Shown here piece by piece: positions 45,958 through 55,236 of a DNA stretch of 64,000 nucleotides. The notes below the pieces were generated by a model. It was given only the letters and a program-made list of their open reading frames with translations, searched no databases and was not told where the DNA came from. The stretch lies in the NCBI GenBank assembly GCA_019752295.1, contig JAIEMK010000016.1, positions 1 through 64,000 of the forward strand, read 5' to 3'. The stretch comes from Chitinophagaceae bacterium (GTDB taxonomy: Bacteria > Bacteroidota > Bacteroidia > Chitinophagales > Chitinophagaceae). The position numbers were made by a program, and so were the translations under genes. Every line of letters starts with the position of its first letter. Position 1 is the first letter of the stretch.

Positions 45958-47258
45958 TGAAAATAGCAGTAGTTGGAACAGGATATGTAGGACTCGTTAC
46001 AGGAACCTGTTTTGCAGAAACAGGAAATAGAGTAACCTGCGTAGATATTGATATCAAAAAAGTAAACAAACTGTCGAATGGCGAAATCACCATTTACGAA
46101 CCCGGTTTGGAAAAAATATTTTTGCGTAATACAAAGGAGGGGCGATTAAAATTCACAACCAATTTGGAAGAAGGTATCAAAGATGCTGAAATTGTATTTC
46201 TTGCATTGCCTACACCTCCGGGAGCAGATGGGTCGGCCGATCTTAAATATATTCTTGGCGTTGCAAACGATCTGGGTAAAATATTGACCGACTATATGGT
46301 GATCGTAGATAAAAGCACAGTGCCTGTTGGTACTGCGGCTAAAGTACATGCTGCGGTTGCTGCCAACTATAAAGGAGAATTTGATATTGTAAGCAATCCT
46401 GAGTTTTTGAGAGAAGGGGTTGCCGTTGACGATTTTATGAAGCCCGATCGGGTTGTAATTGGAACCATGTCTGAGCGTGCAAGAAAAGTAATGGGAGAAT
46501 TATATTCACCATTTGTTCGTCAGGGTAACCCTGTAATTTATATGGATGAAAAATCTGCTGAACTTACCAAGTACGCAGCCAACTCATTTCTCGCTACAAA
46601 AATTTCTTTCATGAATGAGATTGCACAGCTTTGCGAGAAAGTAGGTGCCGATGTTGATATGGTTCGTAAAGGAATCGGCAGTGACGATCGTATCGGTCGT
46701 CGTTTCTTATTTCCCGGTATCGGATATGGAGGAAGCTGTTTTCCTAAAGATGTTCAGGCACTCATCATGTCATCTGAAGAAGTAGGATATAATTTCCAGA
46801 TCTTAAAAGCAGTAGAAGAAGTAAATGAATTACAGAAGCTACACTTGATACCAAAGATCAAAGCTTATTTTATGAACGATCTGAAAGGCAAACATTTTGC
46901 TTTGTGGGGATTAGCGTTCAAACCCAATACCGACGATATTCGCGAAGCACCTGCTTTGTATATTATTGATTCTTTGATCAAAGAAGGCGCTACCGTTACA
47001 GCTTACGATCCGGAAGCAATGCACAATGTACAAAACCTGTTGGGACATAAAGTAAATTATGCGGCTGACCAATATAGTACACTGGCCGGTGCCGATGCAC
47101 TGATTATTGCCACTGAATGGAGCGAGTTTAGAACACCAGATTTTGAAATCATTGAATCGAAATTGAAGAACAAAGTGATCTTTGATGGACGTAATTTATT
47201 CGACGTAAATCAAATTCGGGGGATGGGTTATCATTATGAAAGTATCGGTAGACTATAA
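45957..47258 (+). CDS. UDP-glucose 6-dehydrogenase
   Basis: 433 residues. Oxidises UDP-glucose to UDP-glucuronate with two NAD+. N-terminal [18 protein letters not shown], the central STVPVGTA, the catalytic Cys in [14 protein letters not shown] (about 260) and [13 protein letters not shown] are all present. The start overlaps the aminotransferase stop (TAATG). Its product feeds the UDP-xylose synthase encoded 10 bp downstream. Confidence 0.95.
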   Translation: MKIAVVGTGYVGLVTGTCFAETGNRVTCVDIDIKKVNKLSNGEITIYEPGLEKIFLRNTKEGRLKFTTNLEEGIKDAEIVFLALPTPPGADGSADLKYILGVANDLGKILTDYMVIVDKSTVPVGTAAKVHAAVAANYKGEFDIVSNPEFLREGVAVDDFMKPDRVVIGTMSERARKVMGELYSPFVRQGNPVIYMDEKSAELTKYAANSFLATKISFMNEIAQLCEKVGADVDMVRKGIGSDDRIGRRFLFPGIGYGGSCFPKDVQALIMSSEEVGYNFQILKAVEEVNELQKLHLIPKIKAYFMNDLKGKHFALWGLAFKPNTDDIREAPALYIIDSLIKEGATVTAYDPEAMHNVQNLLGHKVNYAADQYSTLAGADALIIATEWSEFRTPDFEIIESKLKNKVIFDGRNLFDVNQIRGMGYHYESIGRL

Positions 47259-47268
47259 AACAAATACT

Positions 47269-48249
47269 ATGTCACAGAAAAGAATTTTAATTACAGGTGC
47301 CGCAGGATTTTTAGGATCACATTTATGCGATCGTTTTATTAAAGAAGGCTATCACGTGATTGGCATGGATAATCTGATCACGGGAGACCTCAGAAATATC
47401 GAACACCTTTTTAAACTGGAAGATTTCGAATTTTATCACCACGATGTATCCAAGTTTATTCACGTGCCCGGTAAGATCGATTATATCCTACATTTTGCAT
47501 CACCTGCAAGCCCGATCGACTATTTGAAAATTCCAATTCAAACTTTGAAAGTGGGCGCATTGGGAACTCATAATTGCTTGGGACTTGCCAAAGCAAAGAA
47601 CGCTAGAATGCTTGTTGCTTCTACAAGCGAAGTGTATGGCGATCCAATGGTACACCCTCAAACCGAAGAGTATTGGGGCAATGTTAATCCGGTAGGGCCC
47701 AGAGGCGTTTATGATGAAGCAAAAAGATTTATGGAGTCGATAACCCGTGCTTATTATACATTTCATGGTGTTGAAACCAGAATCATCAGAATCTTCAATA
47801 CCTATGGGCCCAGGATGCGACTCAATGATGGTCGTGCTCTGCCTGCATTTATTGGGCAGGCTTTACGCGGAGAAGACCTAACCGTATTTGGTGATGGTAG
47901 TCAAACCCGTTCGTTCTGTTATGTGGATGATTTGGTAGAAGGCATTTATCGTTTGCTGATGAGCGATTATACCATGCCTGTGAATGTTGGTAACCCCAAT
48001 GAAATTTCTTTAAAAGATTTTGCAGAAGAAGTTTTGAAGCTAACAGGTTCTTCTGTAAAGATTATTTATAAAGATCTTCCGGTGGATGATCCAAAGCAAC
48101 GCAAACCAGATATTACAAAAGCAAAACAATTATTAGGCTGGGAGCCAAAAATTGATAGGGCAGAGGGATTAAAAAGAACCTATGAATATTTTAAATCGCT
48201 GCCTAAGGAAGAATGGTCAAGACAACCCAAAGAATTTGTCAGTCACTAA
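47269..48249 (+). CDS. UDP-glucuronate decarboxylase (UDP-xylose synthase)
   Basis: 326 residues from ATG 47269; an earlier ATG at 47236 lies within ugd and adds a non-homologous tail. Extended SDR fold: [23 protein letters not shown], and YDEAKRF with the catalytic Tyr and Lys (about 148-152). [11 protein letters not shown] and [10 protein letters not shown] are typical of UXS. It turns UDP-glucuronate into UDP-xylose. A terminator follows. Confidence 0.93.
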   Translation: MSQKRILITGAAGFLGSHLCDRFIKEGYHVIGMDNLITGDLRNIEHLFKLEDFEFYHHDVSKFIHVPGKIDYILHFASPASPIDYLKIPIQTLKVGALGTHNCLGLAKAKNARMLVASTSEVYGDPMVHPQTEEYWGNVNPVGPRGVYDEAKRFMESITRAYYTFHGVETRIIRIFNTYGPRMRLNDGRALPAFIGQALRGEDLTVFGDGSQTRSFCYVDDLVEGIYRLLMSDYTMPVNVGNPNEISLKDFAEEVLKLTGSSVKIIYKDLPVDDPKQRKPDITKAKQLLGWEPKIDRAEGLKRTYEYFKSLPKEEWSRQPKEFVSH

Positions 48250-48274
48250 TAAAAAAGATTGAAAATAATAAATT

Positions 48275-48312
48275 GGGCCAATCAACGGATATCCGGAATT
48301 GAGCCCTTTTTT
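48275..48312 (+). terminator. Intrinsic terminator after the UDP-xylose synthase gene
   Basis: Outer stem GGGC (48275-48278) with GCCC (48303-48306), an inner CGGATATCCG palindrome and six T afterwards. It separates the first three sugar genes from the reductase gene. Confidence 0.7.
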
Positions 48313-48333
48313 ATTGAGTAAAAAAATACGATC

Positions 48334-49209
48334 ATGTCAAAACCATTGGTGGTAGTTACCGGAAAAAACGGACAATTGGGTTGGGAGATTTTACAGTTGC
48401 CTGAATCATTGAAGGAACAGTTCGAGTTTTTATTTACAGGCCGCGAAGAACTTGATTTAGCAAAGCCTGAAACCATTCCTGCATTTTTTGAAAAAAATAA
48501 ACCCGCTTACTTTATCAATTGTGCTGCCTATACTGCAGTGGATAAAGCAGAGCAGGAAAATGAACTGGCATATAAAACCAATGCAGAATCGGTAGGACTC
48601 ATCGCAAAACATTGTGCTTCTATCGACGCGGTATTGATTACGATTTCTACTGATTATGTATTTGATGGAAATGGTAAAGAACCCTATCAAATAAATACCA
48701 AAACCAATCCCATAAATTATTATGGATATAGTAAATGGGTGGGGGAGCAGCTTGCATTAGCTAATTGCCCAAAATCAATTGTGATACGAACTTCATGGGT
48801 TTATAGTACCCATGGAAACAATTTTGTAAAAACGATGTTGCGTTTAATGAACGAGCGCCCCGAATTAAAAGTAGTAAGCGATCAGATCGGTTCGCCTACT
48901 TATGCTGCTGATCTTGCTGAAACTATTTTGAAGATGATGCAATCCATTCAAAATGGTCATGCGCATTATGGCATTTACCAATATAGTAATACTGGTGTAA
49001 TCTCTTGGTATGATTTTGCAACAGCTATAGCAAAATTGGGATCCAAAAATTGTAATGTGTTACCCATTCCGTCCTCTGCTTATCCAACACCGGCAAAGCG
49101 TCCCGGATATTCTGTAATGGATTGTTCGGGCTTAGTGAATGACTATGGAATAGTGTTAAAAGACTGGCACAGTAGTTTAGCAAAATGTATTGGTTTGCTA
49201 AACAGTTGA
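48334..49209 (+). CDS. rfbD: dTDP-4-dehydrorhamnose reductase
   Basis: 291 residues. NAD(P)H-dependent reductase of dTDP-L-rhamnose synthesis. VTGKNGQLGWEI, STDYVFDG and YYGYSKWVGEQ with the catalytic Tyr-Lys pair (about 130-134) are clear. QIGSPTYAADLA is also typical. The partner genes rfbA, rfbB and rfbC are not in the window. It is placed behind a terminator, so it may have its own promoter. Confidence 0.9.
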   Translation: MSKPLVVVTGKNGQLGWEILQLPESLKEQFEFLFTGREELDLAKPETIPAFFEKNKPAYFINCAAYTAVDKAEQENELAYKTNAESVGLIAKHCASIDAVLITISTDYVFDGNGKEPYQINTKTNPINYYGYSKWVGEQLALANCPKSIVIRTSWVYSTHGNNFVKTMLRLMNERPELKVVSDQIGSPTYAADLAETILKMMQSIQNGHAHYGIYQYSNTGVISWYDFATAIAKLGSKNCNVLPIPSSAYPTPAKRPGYSVMDCSGLVNDYGIVLKDWHSSLAKCIGLLNS

Positions 49210-49227
49210 TTCAATCCTTTATTGAAA

Positions 49228-49725
49228 TTATTGAGCCCAGATTTTTCCGGTACTAACACCGTGACAACTATTACACTGTCCTGTTGAAATGGAAGTAGAC
49301 ATATACATCGTAGTTGTTTTTCCCTGAACTGCAGGATACAAACCCGCTGTAAAATTCATCGCCTGCGTGGTATAGAAATTACCCAGATTGTCGCCAGAGA
49401 TGGTGTACATCAAAGTTCCGGTTCCATTAGGGCCTGTGTAAAATTTAATGGTAGCATTCGGGAAAGTAGTGTTTGCAACATTATCGTAAACGGTTCCTGC
49501 TGCGGTAAACCAACCTTCTCCCGGGCCGCCCTGCTTATGGCAATTCATACAGTTTTGCCCCATATTATGGCTTTTACTGGTTCCTGCTGTACTGCTTTTG
49601 GAAGAAGATTCACCAGTGCCTTCATTCTCGCTACTATTTTGAGTTTCTTTAGTACAAGACTGAATTAGAACTATTGACATAAAAATAGTTGAAATAAAAA
49701 TGGATGCTTTAACTGTCTTGTTCAT
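49228..49725 (-). CDS. Lipoprotein with two CxxCH haem motifs around a beta domain
   Basis: 165 residues. A lipoprotein signal peptide (lipobox QSC, Cys about 24) is followed by a Ser-rich linker, CMNCH (about 54-58), a beta-sandwich-like part (GTVYDNVANTTFPNATIKFYTG) and CNSCH (about 151-155) close to the C-terminus. The two CxxCH motifs suggest covalent c-type haems, in keeping with the Ccm genes in the window. No classical cytochrome fold is recognised between them. Electron carrier role is inferred. Confidence 0.75.
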   Translation of the reverse strand: MNKTVKASIFISTIFMSIVLIQSCTKETQNSSENEGTGESSSKSSTAGTSKSHNMGQNCMNCHKQGGPGEGWFTAAGTVYDNVANTTFPNATIKFYTGPNGTGTLMYTISGDNLGNFYTTQAMNFTAGLYPAVQGKTTTMYMSTSISTGQCNSCHGVSTGKIWAQ

Positions 49726-49860
49726 TTGATAGGTTTTGTTGTAAAATCATTGGCTACAATATTGCTGGAAGCAACTTGCGTGCCCGTTTTTTACAACAGA
49801 CGACAAATGGTTCATGAAAAAACAAAAGGTTTTGTTAAAGCTATTAAATAGCAAAAAATA

Positions 49861-50688
49861 TTATTGCAACTTTTTAAAAGGGGTTTGAAAAAAATCGTCC
49901 ACTTTTTTACTAAACTCATCTGCGTGTTCAATCAAGGTTGCGTGACCAGAATTGGGCAATATCCATAAGTATGCTTTTGGAATGCCCTGATAAATTTTTA
50001 TGGTATGTTCCAAGTTGATAAGGTCGTGATCGCCGCTAATGATTAATGAAGGACATAAAATGCTTTGTAGGGCACTCAATGGAATATTGGGTTGAACCCA
50101 ATCGAGCATAAATATTTTCCAATCATTTTTTTCTTTGGCAGTCGTAAATATTTTGGACTTGTATAAATCATAATGACTCATTTCCTCCTTCCATAATGAG
50201 GGCAATAGTGCTGTTGAATCTGGCCATAAATTAGCGCCTGTGCTTGCAAGTTTTATTACTTTATTCGGGTGCTTCATAGCAAGCTCTAGCGCAACAATAC
50301 CTCCGTCGCTCCATCCTATAATGTATGCCGCATCAATATGCATTTGCTCGAGGAGGGCTGCATTGTCGTCTGCCATCATCTCAAAACTCAAGGAGTCACC
50401 AGGATCTATCGATTTACCATGTGCTCTGCTATCTACCGCAATAACTTTGTACCGCTCCGAAAAGTAAGGTATAATGGTAGCCATCGATTTGATAGCTCCA
50501 CCATTACCATGAATCATCAGTAAGGGTTTCCCATTTCCATATTGCTCAGTATAGAAGTTTATACCACGAACTTTATAATATTTTCCTGCAGATGGGTTAT
50601 TGCCATAATCAATTTTAGTTTGGCCATTGATTGATTTCGCGCAAATAAAAAGAAATAAAAAAAGAAAGACTCTGTACATAGCAATCAT
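49861..50688 (-). CDS. Secreted alpha/beta hydrolase
   Basis: 275 residues from ATG 50688; ATG 50679 is an equal choice, and the TTG further upstream is rejected. The signal peptide ends near SINGQ. The fold is seen in PLLMIHGNGGAIKSM (oxyanion region), the nucleophile elbow IIGWSDGGIVAL (Ser about 126), ISGDHDLI (acid) and LPNSGHATLIEH (His). Substrate unknown; serine ester or amide hydrolase. Confidence 0.88.
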   Translation of the reverse strand: MIAMYRVFLFLFLFICAKSINGQTKIDYGNNPSAGKYYKVRGINFYTEQYGNGKPLLMIHGNGGAIKSMATIIPYFSERYKVIAVDSRAHGKSIDPGDSLSFEMMADDNAALLEQMHIDAAYIIGWSDGGIVALELAMKHPNKVIKLASTGANLWPDSTALLPSLWKEEMSHYDLYKSKIFTTAKEKNDWKIFMLDWVQPNIPLSALQSILCPSLIISGDHDLINLEHTIKIYQGIPKAYLWILPNSGHATLIEHADEFSKKVDDFFQTPFKKLQ

Positions 50689-50803
50689 TTTTTGGTTAAC
50701 AACAACTAAAATATACAACTACTTTTTCTATTTGAATAATCTGGATTAGATTATCTCTTTGAAAATAATCCACTATTAATATACCTTATTTTAATAGATA
50801 CCT

Positions 50804-50870
50804 ATACCAACTGTATGGTATTTTATTTCAATTGTATAAATAAATGCAGTAAATACCATTTTGTTGGTAT
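50804..50870. promoter_or_regulatory. Two identical palindromes upstream of the T9SS cargo gene
   Basis: ATACCA-N6-TGGTAT occurs twice, at 50804-50821 and 50853-50870, with start points 49 bp apart. The arms are identical and the 6-nt spacers differ (ACTGTA and TTTTGT), as expected of a protein-binding site. A TAGGTTTG -7 element lies at 50893-50900, 22 bp after the second copy. The position upstream of the promoter suggests an activator. The rest of this 228-bp gap is A/T-rich without other clear signals. Confidence 0.5.
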
Positions 50871-50946
50871 GAGCAATCCTTGAATATCGAAATAGGTTTG
50901 TTAGTGAATAAAAATATTTTGTTTTTATTCTTCTAATAATGCTGAT

Positions 50947-53517
50947 ATGAGAACTAATCTACTAACAGCCATTTTTATTCTGATTTTATCGTATCTCTCA
51001 ATCTCTGCACAAGCTCAGCCCTGTGGTGGAGTATGCTCAGGTTTTAGAACTCAGACTCAGGGTGGATGGGGAGCAGCTCCTCATGGTGGAAATCCGGGAG
51101 TGTATCTTCATAATAATTTTGCAGGTGCTTTTCCTTCAGGTCTTACCATCGGTTGTGGAACAAAGACTGTGAAATTTACAAATGCGCAATCCATTACAGA
51201 TAATTTACCTGCAGGTGGTGGGCCAACAAATTTACCGGCAGGAAATGTGGTGGATCCTGCTGCAGGATATTTGAATACCGAATTAGATGGACAAGTTATT
51301 GCTGCTATGTTAAGTGTTGGTTTTGATTCTTATGATGTAAATTTTAGCATTAGTGCTGGCTCTTTGGCGAGTCTTGTATTTAACTCCGGTGTATTCAATG
51401 GAAAGTCGGTACAATTTGTAATTGACGAAGCTAATAAAGCCATTGGCTCTTGCGGAAGTAGTTATGCACTAACCGATATCAATACAGCACTAACTTCATT
51501 TAATGAAAACTACGATAACGGAACAGCAGGATCAGGGAATGGTAATTTTAATTGCCCAGCCGCTGCTCCAATTGCAGAGATTGTTGGAAATACAACTATT
51601 TGTAAAGACTCAACAGTAACACTAACAGATGCAACAGTGGGTGGTATTTGGAGTTCTGATAACGTAATCAGGGCAACCATCAGTTTATCTGGATTAGTTA
51701 CTACACACGATACAGGTACTGCAACTATTAAATATACAGTTACCAATACCTGTGGTGTATCTTTTAAATCAGTAGTATTAACCATTACGAATTGCAGTGG
51801 TGTTGAAACTGGTGGAAATGGAGGTTTGGAAAGTAAGAGTCTTGGCGATGCTGTTGGTAAACGCATTTTTAATAAAGCAGTAAATAGTTTACAAGGAGCA
51901 GTTGACTATTCAAAATTGAATACGATACACTATGCAACAAATAAAGTAATGGGAGTGGGAACTGCTCTGAGTTTAGCAGAAATTCTTCCAAAGCAGATCA
52001 GCGGTTCAAATTACAAAGTATTCACTACTACTCCAATGGATATTCCTTCCATTACCAATGCACAGGATGTATTATCGATCGATTATACTTTTAACAATCA
52101 GGCAAAAGCTGTAGCATTCGGAACAAAAACCAAGGGAGAAGTTTATGATCACACAAAAGCAATTTGTGATCGTTTAAAAGGTTCAGAATTGATGAACGTT
52201 GAAAAAATAGTAGTAAATGGAGTGAGTCTCGTACGATTTGATTTGAAGAACCCAAAAGGGCAAATGGAGTATACTTTTAGTTTTGCTATTGGCGCTAAAA
52301 CGGGCCGCCAGAATTATACAATACAATCCAACTGGTTGAATAAAGATTATATCCCCGATGAAGTAATGTATAATATCCAGTTATGGGCCGAACTGCCATC
52401 AATGGTAGAGAGCATGGCTGCCGACATTATCAGCAGATTAAATGCATCGTTGCCGGTAACAGAAGTGTTGGGCAATCACGATCTGCCAAAGACCTTTATA
52501 ACAAGCGGTAAACGTGAATCTGAAAATATTGCTTTAGAAATCACCAATACTACAGCAGGCGTCAGTGGATATTTTGAAGTGCTTGAAAAAGCGAATGAGC
52601 AATCTGAAAATCTGGTAACTAAACAAATTCCATTTACAGTTACCACCAGTGGAAAAGCCTCTGTTAAGGTTCCAGCAAGTGATACCTATGAGTCAACAAT
52701 CAACATGTATTTGAATGGCGTTTTACAAGATCAGGTATTTATGTCGGATGGTAACTGGGCCGTAAATGTAAATAGTGCTACCAGTTCTATTAAGAGTTTC
52801 AAAGTGAGTAATGATGCAAAACGTGTTGTTGATAATCAGGATGACTTCCTTTTATTTCGTAATGTACAAGTTGAAGCTGTTACCCCCGATTATATATCTG
52901 TGTACAAATTGCTGAAAGGCGGTGGAACAGCACAGGATCTAACAGGATTCAAATCGCTAGTATTTACAGCGTCTTCATCTGGACTTACCATGAATATTAT
53001 TTTGGTGAAAGCGGGTGTTACTAACTGGACAGATCAATACAGTTTGGCAGTTCCTTTGAGTAGCGAAAAAAAAGAGTATCAGTTGAATCTGGACGATTTT
53101 GTAGCAGGAAGCAGTAAAACTAAAATCAACCCGAATGATATAACCACAGTAATTTTTGCATTAGAATCTCATTCGGGCAAACTAGAAACGATCAGTGCTG
53201 ATATCAGAAATACAGCTTTCTCTAAAACTGATTTTGCTTACCTACAGAGCTTGAATTCGATGGAGGTAAACACTTACCCTAATCCATCAAAAGGAAGGTT
53301 CAATGTAAGTTTCAAATCTTCGAAAGCACAGAGTCTGGTATTAACCGTTCGCGATGCAAGCACCGGTACACCACTGTTTGCACAGAGTGTACAGGCCCAA
53401 GTTGGAAACAATACAATACCCGTAACCATTCCACATCAGGGCAATATCAGCAGTTATATGCTAACTGTGGAAGGGCAGGCTGTAAGGTATACCCCTAAAA
53501 AATTATTGATTGAATAG
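50947..53517 (+). CDS. Secreted protein with type IX secretion C-terminal sorting domain
   Basis: 856 residues. Signal peptide (ending SAQAQP, about 24). The N-terminal region has GGWGAAPHGGNPGVYLHNNF. An immunoglobulin-like segment lies at about 210-280 (STVTLTDATVGGIWSSDNVIRATIS). A long middle part is without known motifs. The C-terminal type A sorting domain of about 80 residues begins at YPNPSKGRFNVSF and ends with VRYTPKKLLIE. It should be exported by type IX secretion and fixed to the surface or released. No catalytic motif is seen. Adhesin or structural roles are possible. Confidence 0.82.
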   Translation: MRTNLLTAIFILILSYLSISAQAQPCGGVCSGFRTQTQGGWGAAPHGGNPGVYLHNNFAGAFPSGLTIGCGTKTVKFTNAQSITDNLPAGGGPTNLPAGNVVDPAAGYLNTELDGQVIAAMLSVGFDSYDVNFSISAGSLASLVFNSGVFNGKSVQFVIDEANKAIGSCGSSYALTDINTALTSFNENYDNGTAGSGNGNFNCPAAAPIAEIVGNTTICKDSTVTLTDATVGGIWSSDNVIRATISLSGLVTTHDTGTATIKYTVTNTCGVSFKSVVLTITNCSGVETGGNGGLESKSLGDAVGKRIFNKAVNSLQGAVDYSKLNTIHYATNKVMGVGTALSLAEILPKQISGSNYKVFTTTPMDIPSITNAQDVLSIDYTFNNQAKAVAFGTKTKGEVYDHTKAICDRLKGSELMNVEKIVVNGVSLVRFDLKNPKGQMEYTFSFAIGAKTGRQNYTIQSNWLNKDYIPDEVMYNIQLWAELPSMVESMAADIISRLNASLPVTEVLGNHDLPKTFITSGKRESENIALEITNTTAGVSGYFEVLEKANEQSENLVTKQIPFTVTTSGKASVKVPASDTYESTINMYLNGVLQDQVFMSDGNWAVNVNSATSSIKSFKVSNDAKRVVDNQDDFLLFRNVQVEAVTPDYISVYKLLKGGGTAQDLTGFKSLVFTASSSGLTMNIILVKAGVTNWTDQYSLAVPLSSEKKEYQLNLDDFVAGSSKTKINPNDITTVIFALESHSGKLETISADIRNTAFSKTDFAYLQSLNSMEVNTYPNPSKGRFNVSFKSSKAQSLVLTVRDASTGTPLFAQSVQAQVGNNTIPVTIPHQGNISSYMLTVEGQAVRYTPKKLLIE

Positions 53518-53539
53518 TTCTGTAAAGAATAAACGGATT

Positions 53540-53564
53540 GCGGATTTGAGTTAATCAAATCCGC
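53540..53564 (+). terminator. Perfect 10-bp hairpin after the T9SS cargo gene
   Basis: GCGGATTTGA-GTTAA-TCAAATCCGC lies 23 bp after the stop codon. No T-run follows, so it may protect the 3-prime end or work as an incomplete terminator. Confidence 0.5.
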
Positions 53565-53620
53565 CTAGATCATCTACATCAGAATCAAAAAAGACGTACG
53601 AAAAGTACATGTGGTTGCAT

Positions 53621-54097
53621 TTAAGTGATGCTGATTCTGTAAGTATAAAATTCGGTATCGGGGCTTTGTTTTTCAAAACCAATTTGTTCATAAACACTTT
53701 GCGCTGTATAGTTGTCAACGGCTGTGGAGAGTTCCACAAATTTCGCATCAGTTTCTTTGGCAAAATCCATTGCCTTTTTTATCAGCTTTTCTCCAATTCC
53801 CTGCTTGCGATATTCTTGGTGAACATACAAGTCATTTAGTATCCAGTTTCTAACAGTTCGTACTGAGGAATATTTTGGATATAGTTGTGTAAATCCAACG
53901 GGTTCTGATTTGATGGTTGATAGTGCAACAAAAATTACCGATTCGTTATTATCCAATCTTGTTTGAATAAAACGTTTAGCCAAATCCATATCGGATGGTT
54001 GTTTGTAGAAAATTCTATACTGATCAAATAGTTCGAAAACCAAGTTTCCTTCTGTCTTATCGATTCTTATGATTTTCATTTTAGTAACACTTGTCAT
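53621..54097 (-). CDS. GNAT-family N-acetyltransferase
   Basis: 158 residues. The acetyl-CoA binding motif VHQEYRKQGIGEKLIKKAMDFA (R/QxxGxG) and the C-terminal SVYEQIGFEKQ segment identify the family. ATG 54097 follows the Vat remnant stop by 1 bp, and ATG 54079 is an alternative start. Substrate not known. It appears to be co-transcribed with the truncated acetyltransferase and the barrel gene. Confidence 0.88.
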   Translation of the reverse strand: MTSVTKMKIIRIDKTEGNLVFELFDQYRIFYKQPSDMDLAKRFIQTRLDNNESVIFVALSTIKSEPVGFTQLYPKYSSVRTVRNWILNDLYVHQEYRKQGIGEKLIKKAMDFAKETDAKFVELSTAVDNYTAQSVYEQIGFEKQSPDTEFYTYRISIT

Positions 54098-54098
54098 T

Positions 54099-54443
54099 TT
54101 ATTTTTCCAGTAGCGCTATATCCTTACCCGTTAAAGTTTGTACATTCTTTGTTATTTTTTCGATATCCCAATCCCACCATTTTAATTTTAAAAGCCGGTC
54201 AATCATTTCAGTAGAAAATCTCTTTTTAATTTCAATCGCCGGGTTTCCGCCAACTATTGAATAGGGCTCTACATCTTTAATCACCGTTGAGTTTGTTGCA
54301 ATAATGGCACCATCTCCAATTGTTACTCCCGCCATAATTGTTGCGTTGTATCCAATCCAAACATCATTTCCAATATGGATGTCTCCTTTTTTGGGATATT
54401 GTTTTCCCTCCATTGCGTTTTCCCAGCCATTTCCGAAAATTAC
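54099..54443 (-). pseudogene. 5-prime-truncated Vat/CatB-type (xenobiotic) acetyltransferase
   Basis: The readable homology starts at FGNGWENAM (about 54437) and runs through KGDIHIGNDVWIGYNATIMAGVTIGDGAIIATNSTVIKDVEPYSIVGGNPA and the WWDWDIEKI tail to the stop. It matches the C-terminal half of hexapeptide-repeat acetyltransferases that inactivate streptogramins or chloramphenicol. The N-terminal half, which carries the catalytic His region, is missing. The sequence before the junction belongs to the barrel gene in another frame. An ATG at 54413 could still yield a 104-residue product, probably inactive. Confidence 0.7.
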
Positions 54444-55012
54444 TTGATCAAATAACCGATTCTTGGCCCAAGATGGTATGCCAGAATAGGATAATCGGGA
54501 TGAATATAAAAGCCACCAATTAACCCTAGGCGAAAAGAATTTGAAATCTTATAATCCAATTCAAATCTTGCAGGAAATACCAGATCCGACCAGTTAGATT
54601 CACTGGCAGGATACCCGGTAATGATTCTTTGAATATGAGTCATAATTCCTGCGCCTGCACCAATATTGCCGGTTATTATTTTACTGTTTAGAAACTGGTA
54701 TTTATAAAGTATCGAAAATGTTCGATAACTGGCTCTGGTATTTGTTCCATCCGATCTGGAGGTGTTAGGATCTGCCTGCAAATACTTGTCGTAGTAATTA
54801 TGTTTCCCATCGCTATAGTTCGCGGTAAGGATATGACGTTTGGATAAATGATAATCGAAGTCGACGCTAAAAAAACTCCCCATTGTATTTTTATAATAAT
54901 AGGGACTGGTTAGTTGTCCTGTAGCAATTGATACAACCAGATCTTTTCTTTCCTGTCCGTAGGACGATAATACAGTAAGCCCCATTATCAGGGCAAGCAT
55001 CATTTTTTTCAT
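54440..55012 (-). CDS. Outer-membrane beta-barrel protein, possibly phase-variable
   Basis: 190 residues. Signal peptide ends at SSYGQ (about 19). The rest is strand-rich (KRHILTANYSDGKHNYYDKYLQ, YRTFSILYKYQFLNSKIITGNIGAGAGIM) and ends in the barrel-like strand LGPRIGYLIK. Its stop codon coincides with the start of homology of the truncated acetyltransferase. Nine G (plus strand) lie in its promoter at the predicted transcription start, so expression may vary by slippage. Ligand unknown. Confidence 0.75.
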   Translation of the reverse strand: MKKMMLALIMGLTVLSSYGQERKDLVVSIATGQLTSPYYYKNTMGSFFSVDFDYHLSKRHILTANYSDGKHNYYDKYLQADPNTSRSDGTNTRASYRTFSILYKYQFLNSKIITGNIGAGAGIMTHIQRIITGYPASESNWSDLVFPARFELDYKISNSFRLGLIGGFYIHPDYPILAYHLGPRIGYLIK

Positions 55013-55049
55013 AGAATGGATATTTATGTTCTTGGTGCTGAATAAAAGA

Positions 55050-55093
55050 GGGGGGGGGACTCAAATATAAGAAGGATATCTTCACATTACAAA
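55050..55093 (-). promoter_or_regulatory. Promoter with a nine-base C tract at the start of transcription
   Basis: On the minus strand TTTG (55093 to 55090), a 20-bp spacer and TATATTTG (55069 to 55062) match the Bacteroidota consensus fully. The nine-C run (55058 to 55050) covers the predicted transcription start and lies 38 bp before the ATG of the barrel gene. The remaining A/T-rich sequence up to 55236 shows no gene. Confidence 0.65.
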
Positions 55094-55236
55094 TATTTGC
55101 CAATTTAGTGCTGTCAAATAATAGTTTCTCTTTTTTAAATAGGAAAATATTCCTCTTTTGTGAGCATTGAGGAAATAATGATTAAAATCCTCAGGTTGTA
55201 ATCTGTATTATTTCACTTTTGTATTTTTTAAATTAA

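Noticed and set aside
53551..53763. A 70-codon minus-strand frame beside the GNAT gene
   Set aside because: It lies mostly within the GNAT coding region in another frame; the GNAT frame has clear family motifs.
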